Source: an uncultured bacterium (lineage in GTDB: Bacteria; Fidelibacterota; Marinisomatia; Marinisomatales; Marinisomataceae). Taken from it: DNA of 64,000 bases. This document shows positions 15,936 to 24,141 of the stretch, one piece after another (positions within the stretch are counted from its first letter, which is position 1; each line of letters opens with the position of its first letter). The stretch spans positions 361,400 through 425,399 of the forward strand of contig CALSRE010000001.1 in assembly GCA_943788675.1 (NCBI GenBank). The letters are read 5' to 3'. A program made the translations under genes and the position numbers. The notes beneath the pieces were generated by a model. That model was not told where the DNA came from and did not search any database. It saw only the letters and a program-made list of their open reading frames with translations.

Positions 15936-15958
15936 TTGGTGTTAATAGCGAACTAATT
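15936..15958 (+). repeat. Right-end TTGGTGTTAATA motif and small hairpin
   Basis: TTGGTGTTAATA (15936-15947) repeats the motif found twice near attL, again followed by GCGAA, which here pairs with TTCGC (GCGAA-CTAAT-TTCGC). Likely an integrase arm or excisionase site close to attR. Confidence 0.45.
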
Positions 15959-15996
15959 TCGCAGAATTTGATAATTTATAGACGAGATGCCCTGTT

Positions 15997-16041
15997 CTTT
16001 GGGAGCAGGGGGTCGCAGGTTCAAATCCTGCCACCCCGACA
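15997..16041 (+). repeat. attR, 45-bp direct repeat (orphan tRNA-Pro 3' half)
   Basis: Identical to 6271-6315. It contains the anticodon loop TTTGGGA, T arm and acceptor 3' strand of tRNA-Pro but has no 5' half upstream, so it cannot make a tRNA. It marks the original host sequence displaced by integration. Confidence 0.95.
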
Positions 16042-16067
16042 AATTCAAATTATTCGTAGATTGTAAT

Positions 16068-16931
16068 ATGACATTTTTAAAAAAGACAATAAGCCATAAT
16101 CAAAAGATAGAGCTTTACAAATTCACTGGAGAAAGTTTTGTTAATCTACCTGAGAATTATCATAATGAAGATGCTGTAAAAGTATGCTTTCTAGATCTTG
16201 AGACAACTGGCCTTAATAAGCAACAATGTAAAATCATTGAATTTGCAGCAAAGTTAACTGCAATTGATAAAAATAGTGGAGAACTATTGGGGGTTATTAA
16301 TAGTTATCAATCATTCAATGACCCAGAAGAAAGCATCGGAGCAGAAATTACCAGAGTAACAGGTATTACAGACGATGATGTAAAGGGACATTCTTTAGAT
16401 TGGGAGTTGGTTTCTACATTAATAGGAAATGCTGACATCATTGTTGCTCATAATGCTAATTTTGATCGTGCTTTTATGGATAGGTATTTGCCACTTTCAA
16501 AAGATAAAGTGTGGGTATGTTCTGTAAATGATATTAATTGGACTGAGCGAGGTTTTGGTGCTAAAGGTCAGGAAATTTTATGTATATGGCACGGTTTCTA
16601 TTATGAATCACATCGTGCGATGTATGATGTAGATGCACTAATTCATTTAGTAACACATGATATTGAAGGAGTAAGCAAAGCATCGTTAGAGCTATTAGAA
16701 AATGCAGCAAATCCAAGCTACATAATTGCCGCTTTAAACAGCCCTTTTGAAACCAAAGATATTCTAAAGGCCAGAAAGTATCGCTGGAATCCAGAAAAAA
16801 GATACTGGTGGAAAAAAGTACTATTTGAAGAAATTGAAATTGAAAAAGAATGGATGGCTGATAATATTTACAACGGTCATTTTCAAGGCAAGGTTGATGA
16901 AATTGGCTTTACAGAAAAGTATAAAAATTAA
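16068..16931 (+). CDS. DnaQ-like 3'-5' exonuclease
   Basis: The 287-residue protein has the DEDDh exonuclease pattern: DLETTG (D and E near 43-45), HNANFD (D near 133) and H-x4-D in HRAMYDVD (near 182-187). This fold trims single-stranded 3' ends, as the proofreading subunit of DNA polymerase III or as a stand-alone nuclease. The C-terminal ~70 residues (KARKYRWNPEKRYWWKK) form a basic aromatic extension found in some stand-alone members. The frame is open farther upstream to 15987, but those codons come from attR, so the ATG at 16068 is the start. It is the first host gene after the element. Confidence 0.88.
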   Translation: MTFLKKTISHNQKIELYKFTGESFVNLPENYHNEDAVKVCFLDLETTGLNKQQCKIIEFAAKLTAIDKNSGELLGVINSYQSFNDPEESIGAEITRVTGITDDDVKGHSLDWELVSTLIGNADIIVAHNANFDRAFMDRYLPLSKDKVWVCSVNDINWTERGFGAKGQEILCIWHGFYYESHRAMYDVDALIHLVTHDIEGVSKASLELLENAANPSYIIAALNSPFETKDILKARKYRWNPEKRYWWKKVLFEEIEIEKEWMADNIYNGHFQGKVDEIGFTEKYKN

Positions 16932-17024
16932 TATTTTGTTGTCCATTATTTAAAAGTTGCATAAAAAAATATGCAAGCATTCTAAAATATCAATATTGCA
17001 AAAAACAAATTAGAAGGACTATAT

Positions 17025-17159
17025 ATGGATTATAAAAATAGCGTTTGGTTTAAAATAGAAAGATTTTTTGATAGGCATAATCATTTAATGGAGTTTATAA
17101 GAACTCTTATAGCATTACTTGTTTTATTTTTACAATTTTATATTTTAACAAGACTATAA
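17025..17159 (+). CDS. Small single-span membrane protein, 44 residues
   Basis: ATG at 17025 follows AGAAGGA with good spacing. The product begins with a charged, aromatic stretch (WFKIERFFDRHNH) and ends with one hydrophobic helix of about 18 residues (LIALLVLFLQFYI). No family is recognised; size and layout resemble small regulatory or complex-stabilising membrane peptides. The rest of 16932-17387 shows nothing coding, and 17160-17387 is plain AT-rich spacer. Confidence 0.55.
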   Translation: MDYKNSVWFKIERFFDRHNHLMEFIRTLIALLVLFLQFYILTRL

Positions 17160-17387
17160 TAAAAGTGAAAAAATTAGAAAATTCAAAGTGTCCAAAGGTT
17201 AAAAAATAAATAATTACAGTTATTATGAAGCCAAAAAATCTTTACTTGTCATTTTAAGGGTAAAGTTAATAAGATTATATTATTTGAAAATTATAAATCC
17301 TAAAAACAAAGTAATCATCTGTATTAATAGCATTAATACTTAATGACAAATCATACCACAGAATATTATAGTTTAGTAATTTAACTT

Positions 17388-17831
17388 ATGTATTTATTGT
17401 TCCTAGTTTTTCTTACACAGGTTACTCTAGCACAAGAGAATTTAGAAATTTCACTAAGTTTGACAGTAGTTAATTACAATGAATTGTTAAAAAATAATAA
17501 TATTTTTATCTTAAATAATAGTTTAGAACCATATTCTGGCGATGTATTTGTATCTGATTCTTTGAACAAAATCATTTTAAAAGGAAGTATGAATAATGGA
17601 AAAGCTGTTGGAGAATGGACACATTTTTTTGAAGATGGCAACGTGCACGCTTTTTTTAATATAGAAAATAATAAATTGAATGGAGAATTTAAGGAATATT
17701 ACCTAAATAATAATCTATACAAAGAGGGAAATTTTTTAAATGGGGAAATGGATGGAGTATGGAATTTATATAATTTAAATGGTCAACTTCTTTTTTCGAT
17801 CGAATATGAAAATGGCAAGGTTAAATACTAG
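17388..17831 (+). CDS. Secreted MORN-repeat protein
   Basis: The 147-residue product has a signal peptide ending at LAQ (residues 1-15) and, from about residue 70, repeated units of the form GEWTHFFEDGNVHAFFNIE, GEFKEYYLNNNLYKEGNF, GVWNLYNLNGQLLFSIEY. These are MORN-like (YwqK-type) repeats that form a stacked beta sheet. Such proteins are exported or surface-associated in Bacteroidota and relatives; their partner is usually unknown. It stands alone between the small membrane gene and the Trp-rich protein. Confidence 0.8.
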   Translation: MYLLFLVFLTQVTLAQENLEISLSLTVVNYNELLKNNNIFILNNSLEPYSGDVFVSDSLNKIILKGSMNNGKAVGEWTHFFEDGNVHAFFNIENNKLNGEFKEYYLNNNLYKEGNFLNGEMDGVWNLYNLNGQLLFSIEYENGKVKY

Positions 17832-17844
17832 CTCTGAGTAATAA

Positions 17845-18048
17845 ATGAAGCATTTAAAAAATTCCAAATGGACAGCAATTAAAAAAATTAAAAATTGGCG
17901 TCACTTTGAAGTAATAAATATTTATAAAAAAGAAAAAAAAGTGGAAATGTTCTCTGTATGTGATAAAAAAATCAGAATTGAAGTTTCGTTTAAAGATTTA
18001 AAAAATCAAATGAAGTGGCATAGTGGCTGGGTTGAAATTGTAGATTAG
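17845..18048 (+). CDS. Trp-rich small protein (TIGR02450-like)
   Basis: The 67-residue protein carries the pattern SKWTAI...WRHFEVI...VEMFSVCDKKIRIEV...WHSGWVEI, which matches the small tryptophan-rich family known as TIGR02450. The function of that family is unknown; members are short cytoplasmic proteins found mainly in marine and photosynthetic bacteria. It follows the MORN protein by 13 nt and precedes the LOG gene by 30 nt. Confidence 0.75.
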   Translation: MKHLKNSKWTAIKKIKNWRHFEVINIYKKEKKVEMFSVCDKKIRIEVSFKDLKNQMKWHSGWVEIVD

Positions 18049-18078
18049 GATAATTATGTATATATTGGTGTTCATTGA

Positions 18079-18744
18079 ATGAAAGTAAAGCAAGAAAAAG
18101 TAAGAAAATTTTTATCTAAGCAGATTCAAGAACTTAGTAGTATCGTAGCTGATCTCGATGATCTCGTCACGGAAATTGGGACTGAATACTACAGGGTAGC
18201 AATTTTTGGTTCAGCAAGAATTCAAGAAGATACTCCAGAATATAAAAGTGTTTATAATTTGGCAAAAAGTCTTGCGCAAAATGGAGCAGATATTGTTACT
18301 GGCGGTGGACCTGGATTGATGGAGGCTGCAAATGCTGGTGCCAAAGAAGGTAGCAAAAAAACAAAATCATTTGGATTGAGAATTGATTTACCATTTGAAT
18401 CAGGTTTTAACGATCATATAGATATTAAATTTTTTCATAAGAAATTCTCTTCTAGACTAGATGAATTTATGCGCATAAGCAATGCTGTAGTGGTAACTCC
18501 TGGTGGAATTGGCACATTGTTAGAGTTGTATTATGCGTGGCAGCTTATGCAGGTTGGTCATATAAAAGAAAGGCCAATTATTTTAGTTGGAAAAATGTGG
18601 CAAGGATTGATTGATTGGATGAAAGAAAATCCACTTAAAAAAGAATTGATAGATCAGAAAGATATCAATCAGATTCAAATTGTTGAAAAAATGGAAGATG
18701 TTGTTCTAATTCTCCAAAAAGAAATTGAAGCTTTTTATAAATAA
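18079..18744 (+). CDS. LOG family protein (nucleotide 5'-monophosphate phosphoribohydrolase type)
   Basis: The 221-residue protein has a Rossmann-like fold and the two LOG signatures GGGPGLMEAANAGA (near 75-88) and PGGIGTLLE (near 140-148, the PGGxGTxxE motif). Members cleave the N-glycosidic bond of cytokinin riboside monophosphates or of ordinary NMPs such as AMP; older annotation as lysine decarboxylase is wrong. An N-terminal helical extension of about 35 residues precedes the core. It lies 9 nt before the aldo-keto reductase gene. The true substrate here is unknown. Confidence 0.88.
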   Translation: MKVKQEKVRKFLSKQIQELSSIVADLDDLVTEIGTEYYRVAIFGSARIQEDTPEYKSVYNLAKSLAQNGADIVTGGGPGLMEAANAGAKEGSKKTKSFGLRIDLPFESGFNDHIDIKFFHKKFSSRLDEFMRISNAVVVTPGGIGTLLELYYAWQLMQVGHIKERPIILVGKMWQGLIDWMKENPLKKELIDQKDINQIQIVEKMEDVVLILQKEIEAFYK

Positions 18745-18753
18745 TAATTAAAA

Positions 18754-19782
18754 ATGCTTTCTTCTCAATTTTTAATTAGTCAAAAAAAATGTTGTGGTAA
18801 TGGATGTAGAATGTGTCCATACGAACCTAGGCATATTAAAGGAAATACATCTCTTCAAAAAAGATGGAATGTTTCTGAAAAAAACCCGTATACTACTATA
18901 ATGAATAAAATAAATATCCCAATGATTGGTCTTGGAACATGGCTCATTCCAAATGATGAAGTAGATAGCATTGTCAAAGATGCTATATCTTTAGGATACA
19001 AGCATATCGATACTGCCGAAGTATATCGCAATGAAGAAGGAATTGGAAAAGCATTAAAAGTATCAGGTATTCCTAGAGATGAAATCTATATTACTACTAA
19101 AATGTGGCCAGGTATGTTTGGACAAGAAGAGCCATTTCAAACGTTTAAAGGTGCTATTGAAGCATGCGAACAGAGTTTACAGTTATTGCAAGTTGATGAA
19201 ATAGATTTGTACTTAATTCATAACCCTTTTGCAAAAGAAAATCGTTTAGAGTTGTGGGAAGCAATGCTGGAGTTAAAAAAGCAAGGCAAAGTCAAGCATG
19301 TAGGTGTTTCAAACTATAATGTCAAACATATTGAGGAAATTGAAGCAGCAGAATTAGAAATGCCATCTGCTAATCAAATTGAAATTCATCCTTGGCATGT
19401 TATTAAAACAGAATTAGCGCAATACATGGATAAGCATGAAATATTACCTATTGCTTACTCAACCTTAGCCCCAATTCCTAATTGGAGAGAAGGATCACAG
19501 TGGAATGGAAAGCCAGAAGATATGAAGTCTGGGTCCATGCCATGTCAAGATATAGCTGATAGCTATAATGTTACTGTGCCGCAATTATTTTTAAAATGGG
19601 CTATTCAATTAGGGTATCCAGTATTACCAAAATCTGTTAAATATGATAGATTAAAAGAAAATTTAGATTTACATCATTTTGAAATTTCAAGAGTAGATAT
19701 TAAAACTATTTCAAAAATTGCCAAAGATGACCAAAAATGTTTAGCATGGTCTGGCGACTTTGATCCGTTAGAAGTGGAATAA
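18754..19782 (+). CDS. Aldo-keto reductase with N-terminal Cys-rich DUF5522-like domain
   Basis: Residues 13-23 read CCGNGCRMCPY, the signature of a tiny Cys-rich domain (DUF5522/oxidoreductase-like) that is usually a separate ~50-residue protein in Bacteroidota. From about residue 50 an aldo-keto reductase follows, with tetrad Asp and Tyr in HIDTAEVYRNE, Lys in ITTKMW and His in LIHNP, and the NADPH-binding C terminus. It should reduce aldehydes or ketones in the cytoplasm. The frame is continuous, so either it is a fusion or the reductase also starts at an internal ATG at 18901. The four cysteines could bind metal. Confidence 0.87.
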   Translation: MLSSQFLISQKKCCGNGCRMCPYEPRHIKGNTSLQKRWNVSEKNPYTTIMNKINIPMIGLGTWLIPNDEVDSIVKDAISLGYKHIDTAEVYRNEEGIGKALKVSGIPRDEIYITTKMWPGMFGQEEPFQTFKGAIEACEQSLQLLQVDEIDLYLIHNPFAKENRLELWEAMLELKKQGKVKHVGVSNYNVKHIEEIEAAELEMPSANQIEIHPWHVIKTELAQYMDKHEILPIAYSTLAPIPNWREGSQWNGKPEDMKSGSMPCQDIADSYNVTVPQLFLKWAIQLGYPVLPKSVKYDRLKENLDLHHFEISRVDIKTISKIAKDDQKCLAWSGDFDPLEVE

Positions 19783-19785
19783 ATT

Positions 19786-20541
19786 ATGGGCTATGGATAT
19801 AACCCAATTGTTGGAAAAAACTGGCGTTATAACCCTGAAAAAACTTTTAAAATAAGTAGATCAAAAATTGAACTATATTTTAATTGTCCTACCTGTTTTT
19901 ATAAAGACGCCAAGCTCGGACTTAGAAAACCTCCCATGCCAGGGTGGGCAATAAATAGCGCAGTAGACGCATTGTTAAAAAAAGAAATGGATATATGCCG
20001 AGCCAAAGACAGACCCCATGGAATTTTTATTGAAAATGGATTAGACATCAAGCCATTTAAGCATGATGATATTGAGAAATGGCAAAATGCCTTTACTGGG
20101 ATTCAATATAAAGATACAGAACATAATTTTCTCCTATATGGTGGCGTGGATGATATCATGGTTGATAAAGATGGTAAGCTAGTTGTTATTGATTTTAAAG
20201 CCACTGCAAAAGCAGCAGATATCCTTTCTTCAGCAAATGTGTATAATAATGGTGAATCATACAAAAGACAGTTAGAGATTTATAGCTGGCTCTTGCAAAA
20301 AAATGGTTTTGAAGTATCTACAAAAGGATACTTAATGTATTATAATGGAGAAGCTTCAAGACCGCACCTTGGAAAACAGATGCACTTTAGAAGAACATTA
20401 GTGCCATTTGAGTTAAATACAAGTTGGATTAGTCCCATGATTTCAGAAATGTATGCTTGTCTTCAGAGGGATAAAATGCCCAAATATAATGATTCAAATT
20501 GTGAAGATTGTTTGTACTTAGCTACAATTGAAAAAATGTAA
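19786..20541 (+). CDS. PD-(D/E)XK nuclease family protein (RecB/Cas4-like)
   Basis: The 251-residue protein has the nuclease core: GGVDDIMVDKDGKLVVIDFKAT (split here: Asp in GVDD near 122 and Asp-x-Lys in DFK near 135-137), then the helix motif QLEIYSWLL (Q-x3-Y) of RecB-type nucleases. Two Cys pairs, CPTC (34-37) and CEDC (239-242), flank the core and could hold a zinc or Fe-S cluster as in Cas4 and AddB. No CRISPR array or cas gene lies near. It follows the reductase gene by 3 nt. A DNA end-processing role is likely; the partner is unknown. Confidence 0.8.
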   Translation: MGYGYNPIVGKNWRYNPEKTFKISRSKIELYFNCPTCFYKDAKLGLRKPPMPGWAINSAVDALLKKEMDICRAKDRPHGIFIENGLDIKPFKHDDIEKWQNAFTGIQYKDTEHNFLLYGGVDDIMVDKDGKLVVIDFKATAKAADILSSANVYNNGESYKRQLEIYSWLLQKNGFEVSTKGYLMYYNGEASRPHLGKQMHFRRTLVPFELNTSWISPMISEMYACLQRDKMPKYNDSNCEDCLYLATIEKM

Positions 20542-20542
20542 T

Positions 20543-21235
20543 TTATTGATTAAAACCTGAAGGTTTTTCAAATATATATACAATATCAATTGCATCAGAG
20601 CGAGATATTCCGCCTGGATTTAATCCTAATTCGCCTTCTGGTATAGGATGATTTAATTCATTATAATAGTCTACCCAATGTCTAAATGGCTCATTAGTTC
20701 CAGGTTCGTTGAAGGTCATTGGATTCAAAGCAAGAATTTCTTGGGAAGAATCAGCTACTTTTAATCCTTCATAGATAATTTCAGAACAATAATACGTGTC
20801 ATCAGTTAAATCAAAAATATAGTCATATTTTTTTCCAAGAAGATTAGTAGATATATGCTCTACAGTAGCATTAATCATATACTGGTAATCATTTTTTAAG
20901 CGACCTACTATCACCTTATCGCTACGATTTAAAAATTCTTCTAAAGTGGTTTCAATCACATAATCTCCAATAGCCTCTGTTAGAATAGTTTCTTGATAGG
21001 ATGGACCAACGGCAGTGATAATAGCGCAGTGAGATAATTGAGATCCATTATATCCTTGAGTGACAGCTTCGATTGCTTCGCAGGGCGGGCCACAGTCAAG
21101 ATCCTGAAAGAAGATATCGCCTTTCTGAAATGAAATCGAAGGTTGTTTAAAAAAAAGCTCGACATAAAAAATAAAAAAACCCACCATGCCGATGAGATAG
21201 AGTTTTTTTGCTGACATACTTTTATGTGTTATCAA
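20543..21235 (-). CDS. YiiX-like permuted NlpC/P60 cysteine hydrolase
   Basis: The 230-residue protein has an N-terminal membrane helix or signal (about 10-27) and then the circularly permuted papain-like layout: GDIFFQD, His in SQLSHCAII near 87, and the nucleophile Cys in TYYCSEIIYEGL near 148. Members of the YiiX/YaeF group are thought to act as amidases or lipid/peptide hydrolases in the envelope. The gene overlaps the upstream EthD gene by 14 nt, so the two are coupled. Function by family only. Confidence 0.8.
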   Translation of the reverse strand: MITHKSMSAKKLYLIGMVGFFIFYVELFFKQPSISFQKGDIFFQDLDCGPPCEAIEAVTQGYNGSQLSHCAIITAVGPSYQETILTEAIGDYVIETTLEEFLNRSDKVIVGRLKNDYQYMINATVEHISTNLLGKKYDYIFDLTDDTYYCSEIIYEGLKVADSSQEILALNPMTFNEPGTNEPFRHWVDYYNELNHPIPEGELGLNPGGISRSDAIDIVYIFEKPSGFNQ

Positions 21236-21554
21236 CTATTTGGATTTCTCTGCCTGTATACTCATATCGATCAGGATCAGGCCATGCTTTTGCTACATCA
21301 TGCCAATTATCAGATGAGCCATATTCTGTTTTTCTACGCTCCATAGCTTCTTGATATTCAGCTTCAGTATTGTACCATAACTCTGCCATACCACAGCATC
21401 CATTTTTCATATCTTCTTCAAAAAAAGTTAAAACATATTTTAATGGTTTTAATACTTTTACCATATGAGGGGCATGAATATTTTCCCAATGATCAAAGAA
21501 ATTGGAACGTTTGATAGCAGTTCGATTTTGTATAAAAAGTACTTTTTTTATCAT
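21222..21554 (-). CDS. EthD-domain protein
   Basis: The 110-residue protein starts MIKKVLFIQNRTAIKRSNFFDHWENIHAPH, written here in part; F-x2-HW-x3-HAPH is the typical EthD pattern of the dimeric ferredoxin-like fold. EthD was first seen in the ethyl tert-butyl ether degradation cluster, but the family is broad and mostly of unknown function (small-molecule binding or oxidation). The gene has a Shine-Dalgarno GGAGA upstream of ATG and overlaps the downstream YiiX-like gene. Confidence 0.78.
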   Translation of the reverse strand: MIKKVLFIQNRTAIKRSNFFDHWENIHAPHMVKVLKPLKYVLTFFEEDMKNGCCGMAELWYNTEAEYQEAMERRKTEYGSSDNWHDVAKAWPDPDRYEYTGREIQIVDNT

Positions 21555-21656
21555 AATTCTCTCCTTAACACTTTAAAGATAACATCTTTTTTTTATTTAC
21601 AACATCATTATTTGCTCCTTACATTGTTAGTTCACAGAATATTAGGAGAAATAAGC

Positions 21657-24122
21657 ATGTTTAAGAAAATCGTTATAGCCATTTTTTTATTATCTTTTTC
21701 GTTCGCTCAAGATGCAGTTGAACTAGAAGAAAACAAACATTTTAATTCATATCAAATTAACCTAGATCGTTTTAAGCAGCTTAACGAAGATATAACTACG
21801 CCAAACACTTATCGTACGGCAGCTGGATATCCCGGTCACGAATATTGGCAAGTAAGAGCTGACTATGATATGAAGCTACGAATTGATGATAATAAACAAA
21901 GGCTATACGGTGAAGAAACTGTAACCTTTTATAACAATTCACCAGATGCTCTTAACTATCTATGGATGGAGTTAACACAAAATGTTAGAGCATTAGATTC
22001 AGACTCCTACAAAATACAGTCTACTGGTGATTTATCTGCGCAGCGTGGTAATGAGAAGATGGTCATTGGAAGTACCGTATCATCCAGAACATTAGAAAAT
22101 TTTTATAGAGATTTTGATGGCGGTTTCAAAATTCAATATGTAAAAGACGAAAAAAATAAAAATGTTCCATACACTATTAATAAAACAATGATGCGTATCG
22201 ATGTTCCAGAGCCAATTCAGCCTGGGGAAACCTATACATTTAAAATTAAGTGGTGGTACAATATTAATGATCATATTAGAGATGGCGGAAGATCAGGGTA
22301 CGAGCATTTTGAAGAAGATGATAACTATATCTATACTATTGCACAATTCTTTCCCAGAATGTGTATGTACAACGATGTATATGGTTGGCAAAATAAGCAA
22401 TTCTTAGGTAGAGGTGAATTCACTTTAATTTTTGGTGATTATGATGTAAAAATTACGGTTCCCGAAGATTTTGTTGTTGGTGCAACCGGTTCTTTACAGA
22501 ATCCTGATGAAGTACTTTCTGAAGAACAAATAAAAAGACTCGATAAAGCAAAGAAATCAAAAGAGCCGGTGTTAATTATAACTGTTGATGAAGCGCTAGA
22601 AAATTTAGAAACAAAAACAAGTAGACAAAAAACATGGCATTTTAAAGCAGATAATGTAAGAGATTATGCATTTGCTGCTTCAAGAAGATATATATGGGAT
22701 GCGATGGGTGTTGAAGTCGGTGATAAGACAGTGATGGCTATGTCATACTACCCAAATGAAGCAAATCCACTATGGGGACAATATTCAACAAAAGCGGTAG
22801 CGCATACAGTTGATTTTTATTCCAGATATACATTTGATTATCCTTACCCTGTTGCTATTTCAGCACATATAGATCGTATGGGAATGGAATATCCAATGGT
22901 TACATTTAATGGATATCGCCCTGAAGAAGATGGTACATATTCTGAAAGAACTAAAAGAGGATTAATTGGAGTTATTATACATGAAGTTGGACACTTTTGG
23001 TTTCCAATGATTGTTAATTCGGATGAAAGGCAATGGACCTGGATGGATGAAGGATTAAACTCATTCATGGATGATCTAGCTGGTAGAGCCTGGGATTCTG
23101 AACTATTTCATCCAAGAAATAATCAAGACTACATTGTGAGGTATATGCGAGGAGATAAGTCAAATATTATGCCAATTATGACAAACTCTGAATCAATCTA
23201 TCAATTTGGTGCAAATGCATATGGAAAGCCTACCGTTGCATTAAATATCCTAAGAGATACTATTATGGGCAGAGAATTGTTTGATTTTGCATTTAAAGAA
23301 TACTCCAGAACATGGATGTTTAAACATCCAACGCCATCTGACTTTTTCAGAATAATGGAAAATGCATCCGGAGTTGATTTAGATTGGTTTTGGAGAGGAT
23401 GGTTTTTCACCAATGACCACGTAGATTTATCAATTGAAGAAGTTGAGTGGTTCCAATTAGAACTAGACCCTACAAATAAAAGAGCAGCTGAGAAGAAAGA
23501 TAAAGAAGGTAAAAAATATTATGCTGCCATGTTAGATAAGAAAGATATTAAACAAACTGTAACAGACAGAGATCCAAAGACTAGAGATTTTTATGATTCA
23601 TACGATGAGTTTGCTGACATTACAGATGCTAGCGATCGTAGAAGATATGAAACAATGCTCAATGATGCTGACCTTTCAGATGAAATGAAAGCAAAAATCA
23701 TGGAAAAAATGAGCGGAAAAAGCAAATACGAAGAGCTGATGGATGAATTGTCTGACAATGAAAGAAAGCTGGCAAAGCGTGAAGACCATTTCTATAAAAT
23801 CAAATTTAAAAATATTGGTGGATTAGTAATGCCATTAATTATTGAAATGACTTTTGAAGATGGATCTACAGATGTTGTAAGAGTTCCAGTTGAAATTTGG
23901 AGATTTAATAGGCCAGAAGTATCAAAAGTATTTAAGACTGAAAAGAAGGTAGTAAGTTTTATGCTAGATCCATTTAGAGAAACTGCAGATACTTTTAGAG
24001 ATAATAATCATTGGCCACCTAAAAATGAACCAACGTTATTTGATATATATAAGTATGATAGTTCATCTTGGTATGGCGGATCAAATCCAATGCAAAGAGC
24101 AAAGCAGCAAGAAGGCAAGTAG
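21657..24122 (+). CDS. Secreted M1 family metallopeptidase
   Basis: The 821-residue protein has a signal peptide ending SFAQ (residues 1-16) and the gluzincin zinc site HEVGH near 442-446 with the third ligand Glu in WMDEGLN about 18 residues later. GMEYPMVTFNG replaces the exopeptidase motif GAMEN of classical aminopeptidases. An N-terminal beta domain starts near YDMKLRIDDNKQRL. It probably degrades peptides in the periplasm or outside. The start is the ATG at 21657 preceded by AGGAGA; the frame is open farther upstream but that part overlaps the divergent EthD gene. Confidence 0.92.
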   Translation: MFKKIVIAIFLLSFSFAQDAVELEENKHFNSYQINLDRFKQLNEDITTPNTYRTAAGYPGHEYWQVRADYDMKLRIDDNKQRLYGEETVTFYNNSPDALNYLWMELTQNVRALDSDSYKIQSTGDLSAQRGNEKMVIGSTVSSRTLENFYRDFDGGFKIQYVKDEKNKNVPYTINKTMMRIDVPEPIQPGETYTFKIKWWYNINDHIRDGGRSGYEHFEEDDNYIYTIAQFFPRMCMYNDVYGWQNKQFLGRGEFTLIFGDYDVKITVPEDFVVGATGSLQNPDEVLSEEQIKRLDKAKKSKEPVLIITVDEALENLETKTSRQKTWHFKADNVRDYAFAASRRYIWDAMGVEVGDKTVMAMSYYPNEANPLWGQYSTKAVAHTVDFYSRYTFDYPYPVAISAHIDRMGMEYPMVTFNGYRPEEDGTYSERTKRGLIGVIIHEVGHFWFPMIVNSDERQWTWMDEGLNSFMDDLAGRAWDSELFHPRNNQDYIVRYMRGDKSNIMPIMTNSESIYQFGANAYGKPTVALNILRDTIMGRELFDFAFKEYSRTWMFKHPTPSDFFRIMENASGVDLDWFWRGWFFTNDHVDLSIEEVEWFQLELDPTNKRAAEKKDKEGKKYYAAMLDKKDIKQTVTDRDPKTRDFYDSYDEFADITDASDRRRYETMLNDADLSDEMKAKIMEKMSGKSKYEELMDELSDNERKLAKREDHFYKIKFKNIGGLVMPLIIEMTFEDGSTDVVRVPVEIWRFNRPEVSKVFKTEKKVVSFMLDPFRETADTFRDNNHWPPKNEPTLFDIYKYDSSSWYGGSNPMQRAKQQEGK

Positions 24123-24141
24123 TAAAACTACAACTTGAAAG

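Larger units (their letters stand above)
6271..16041. mobile_element. tRNA-Pro-integrated element carrying a metal-efflux cargo
   Basis: A 45-bp perfect direct repeat (6271-6315 and 15997-16041) brackets a segment with a tyrosine integrase at its right end, an excisionase-like HTH gene, several genes of no recognised family, and a heavy-metal RND efflux pair. The left copy completes the functional tRNA-Pro; the right copy is an orphan tRNA 3' half. These are the classical marks of site-specific integration into a tRNA gene. I see no conjugation, capsid, terminase or recognised replication genes, so it is either a mobilised or satellite-like element or one with an unfamiliar transfer or replication module. 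The efflux genes look richer in GC and differ in codon choice from the rest, as expected for recently acquired cargo. Confidence 0.93.

Noticed and set aside
6271-16041. Integrated plasmid or complete prophage
   Set aside because: No relaxase, portal, terminase, capsid or tail genes, and no recognised plasmid replicase.
15987-16067. N-terminal extension of the exonuclease gene
   Set aside because: The codons come from attR (tRNA-Pro 3' half) and are not homologous to any exonuclease; ATG 16068 is the natural start.
19786-20541. Cas4 of a CRISPR system
   Set aside because: No array of regularly spaced repeats and no other cas gene occur anywhere in the window.
21465-21656. Upstream extension of the M1 peptidase
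   Set aside because: It lies over the divergent EthD gene and its promoter, while ATG 21657 has a ribosome site and begins a clear signal peptide.
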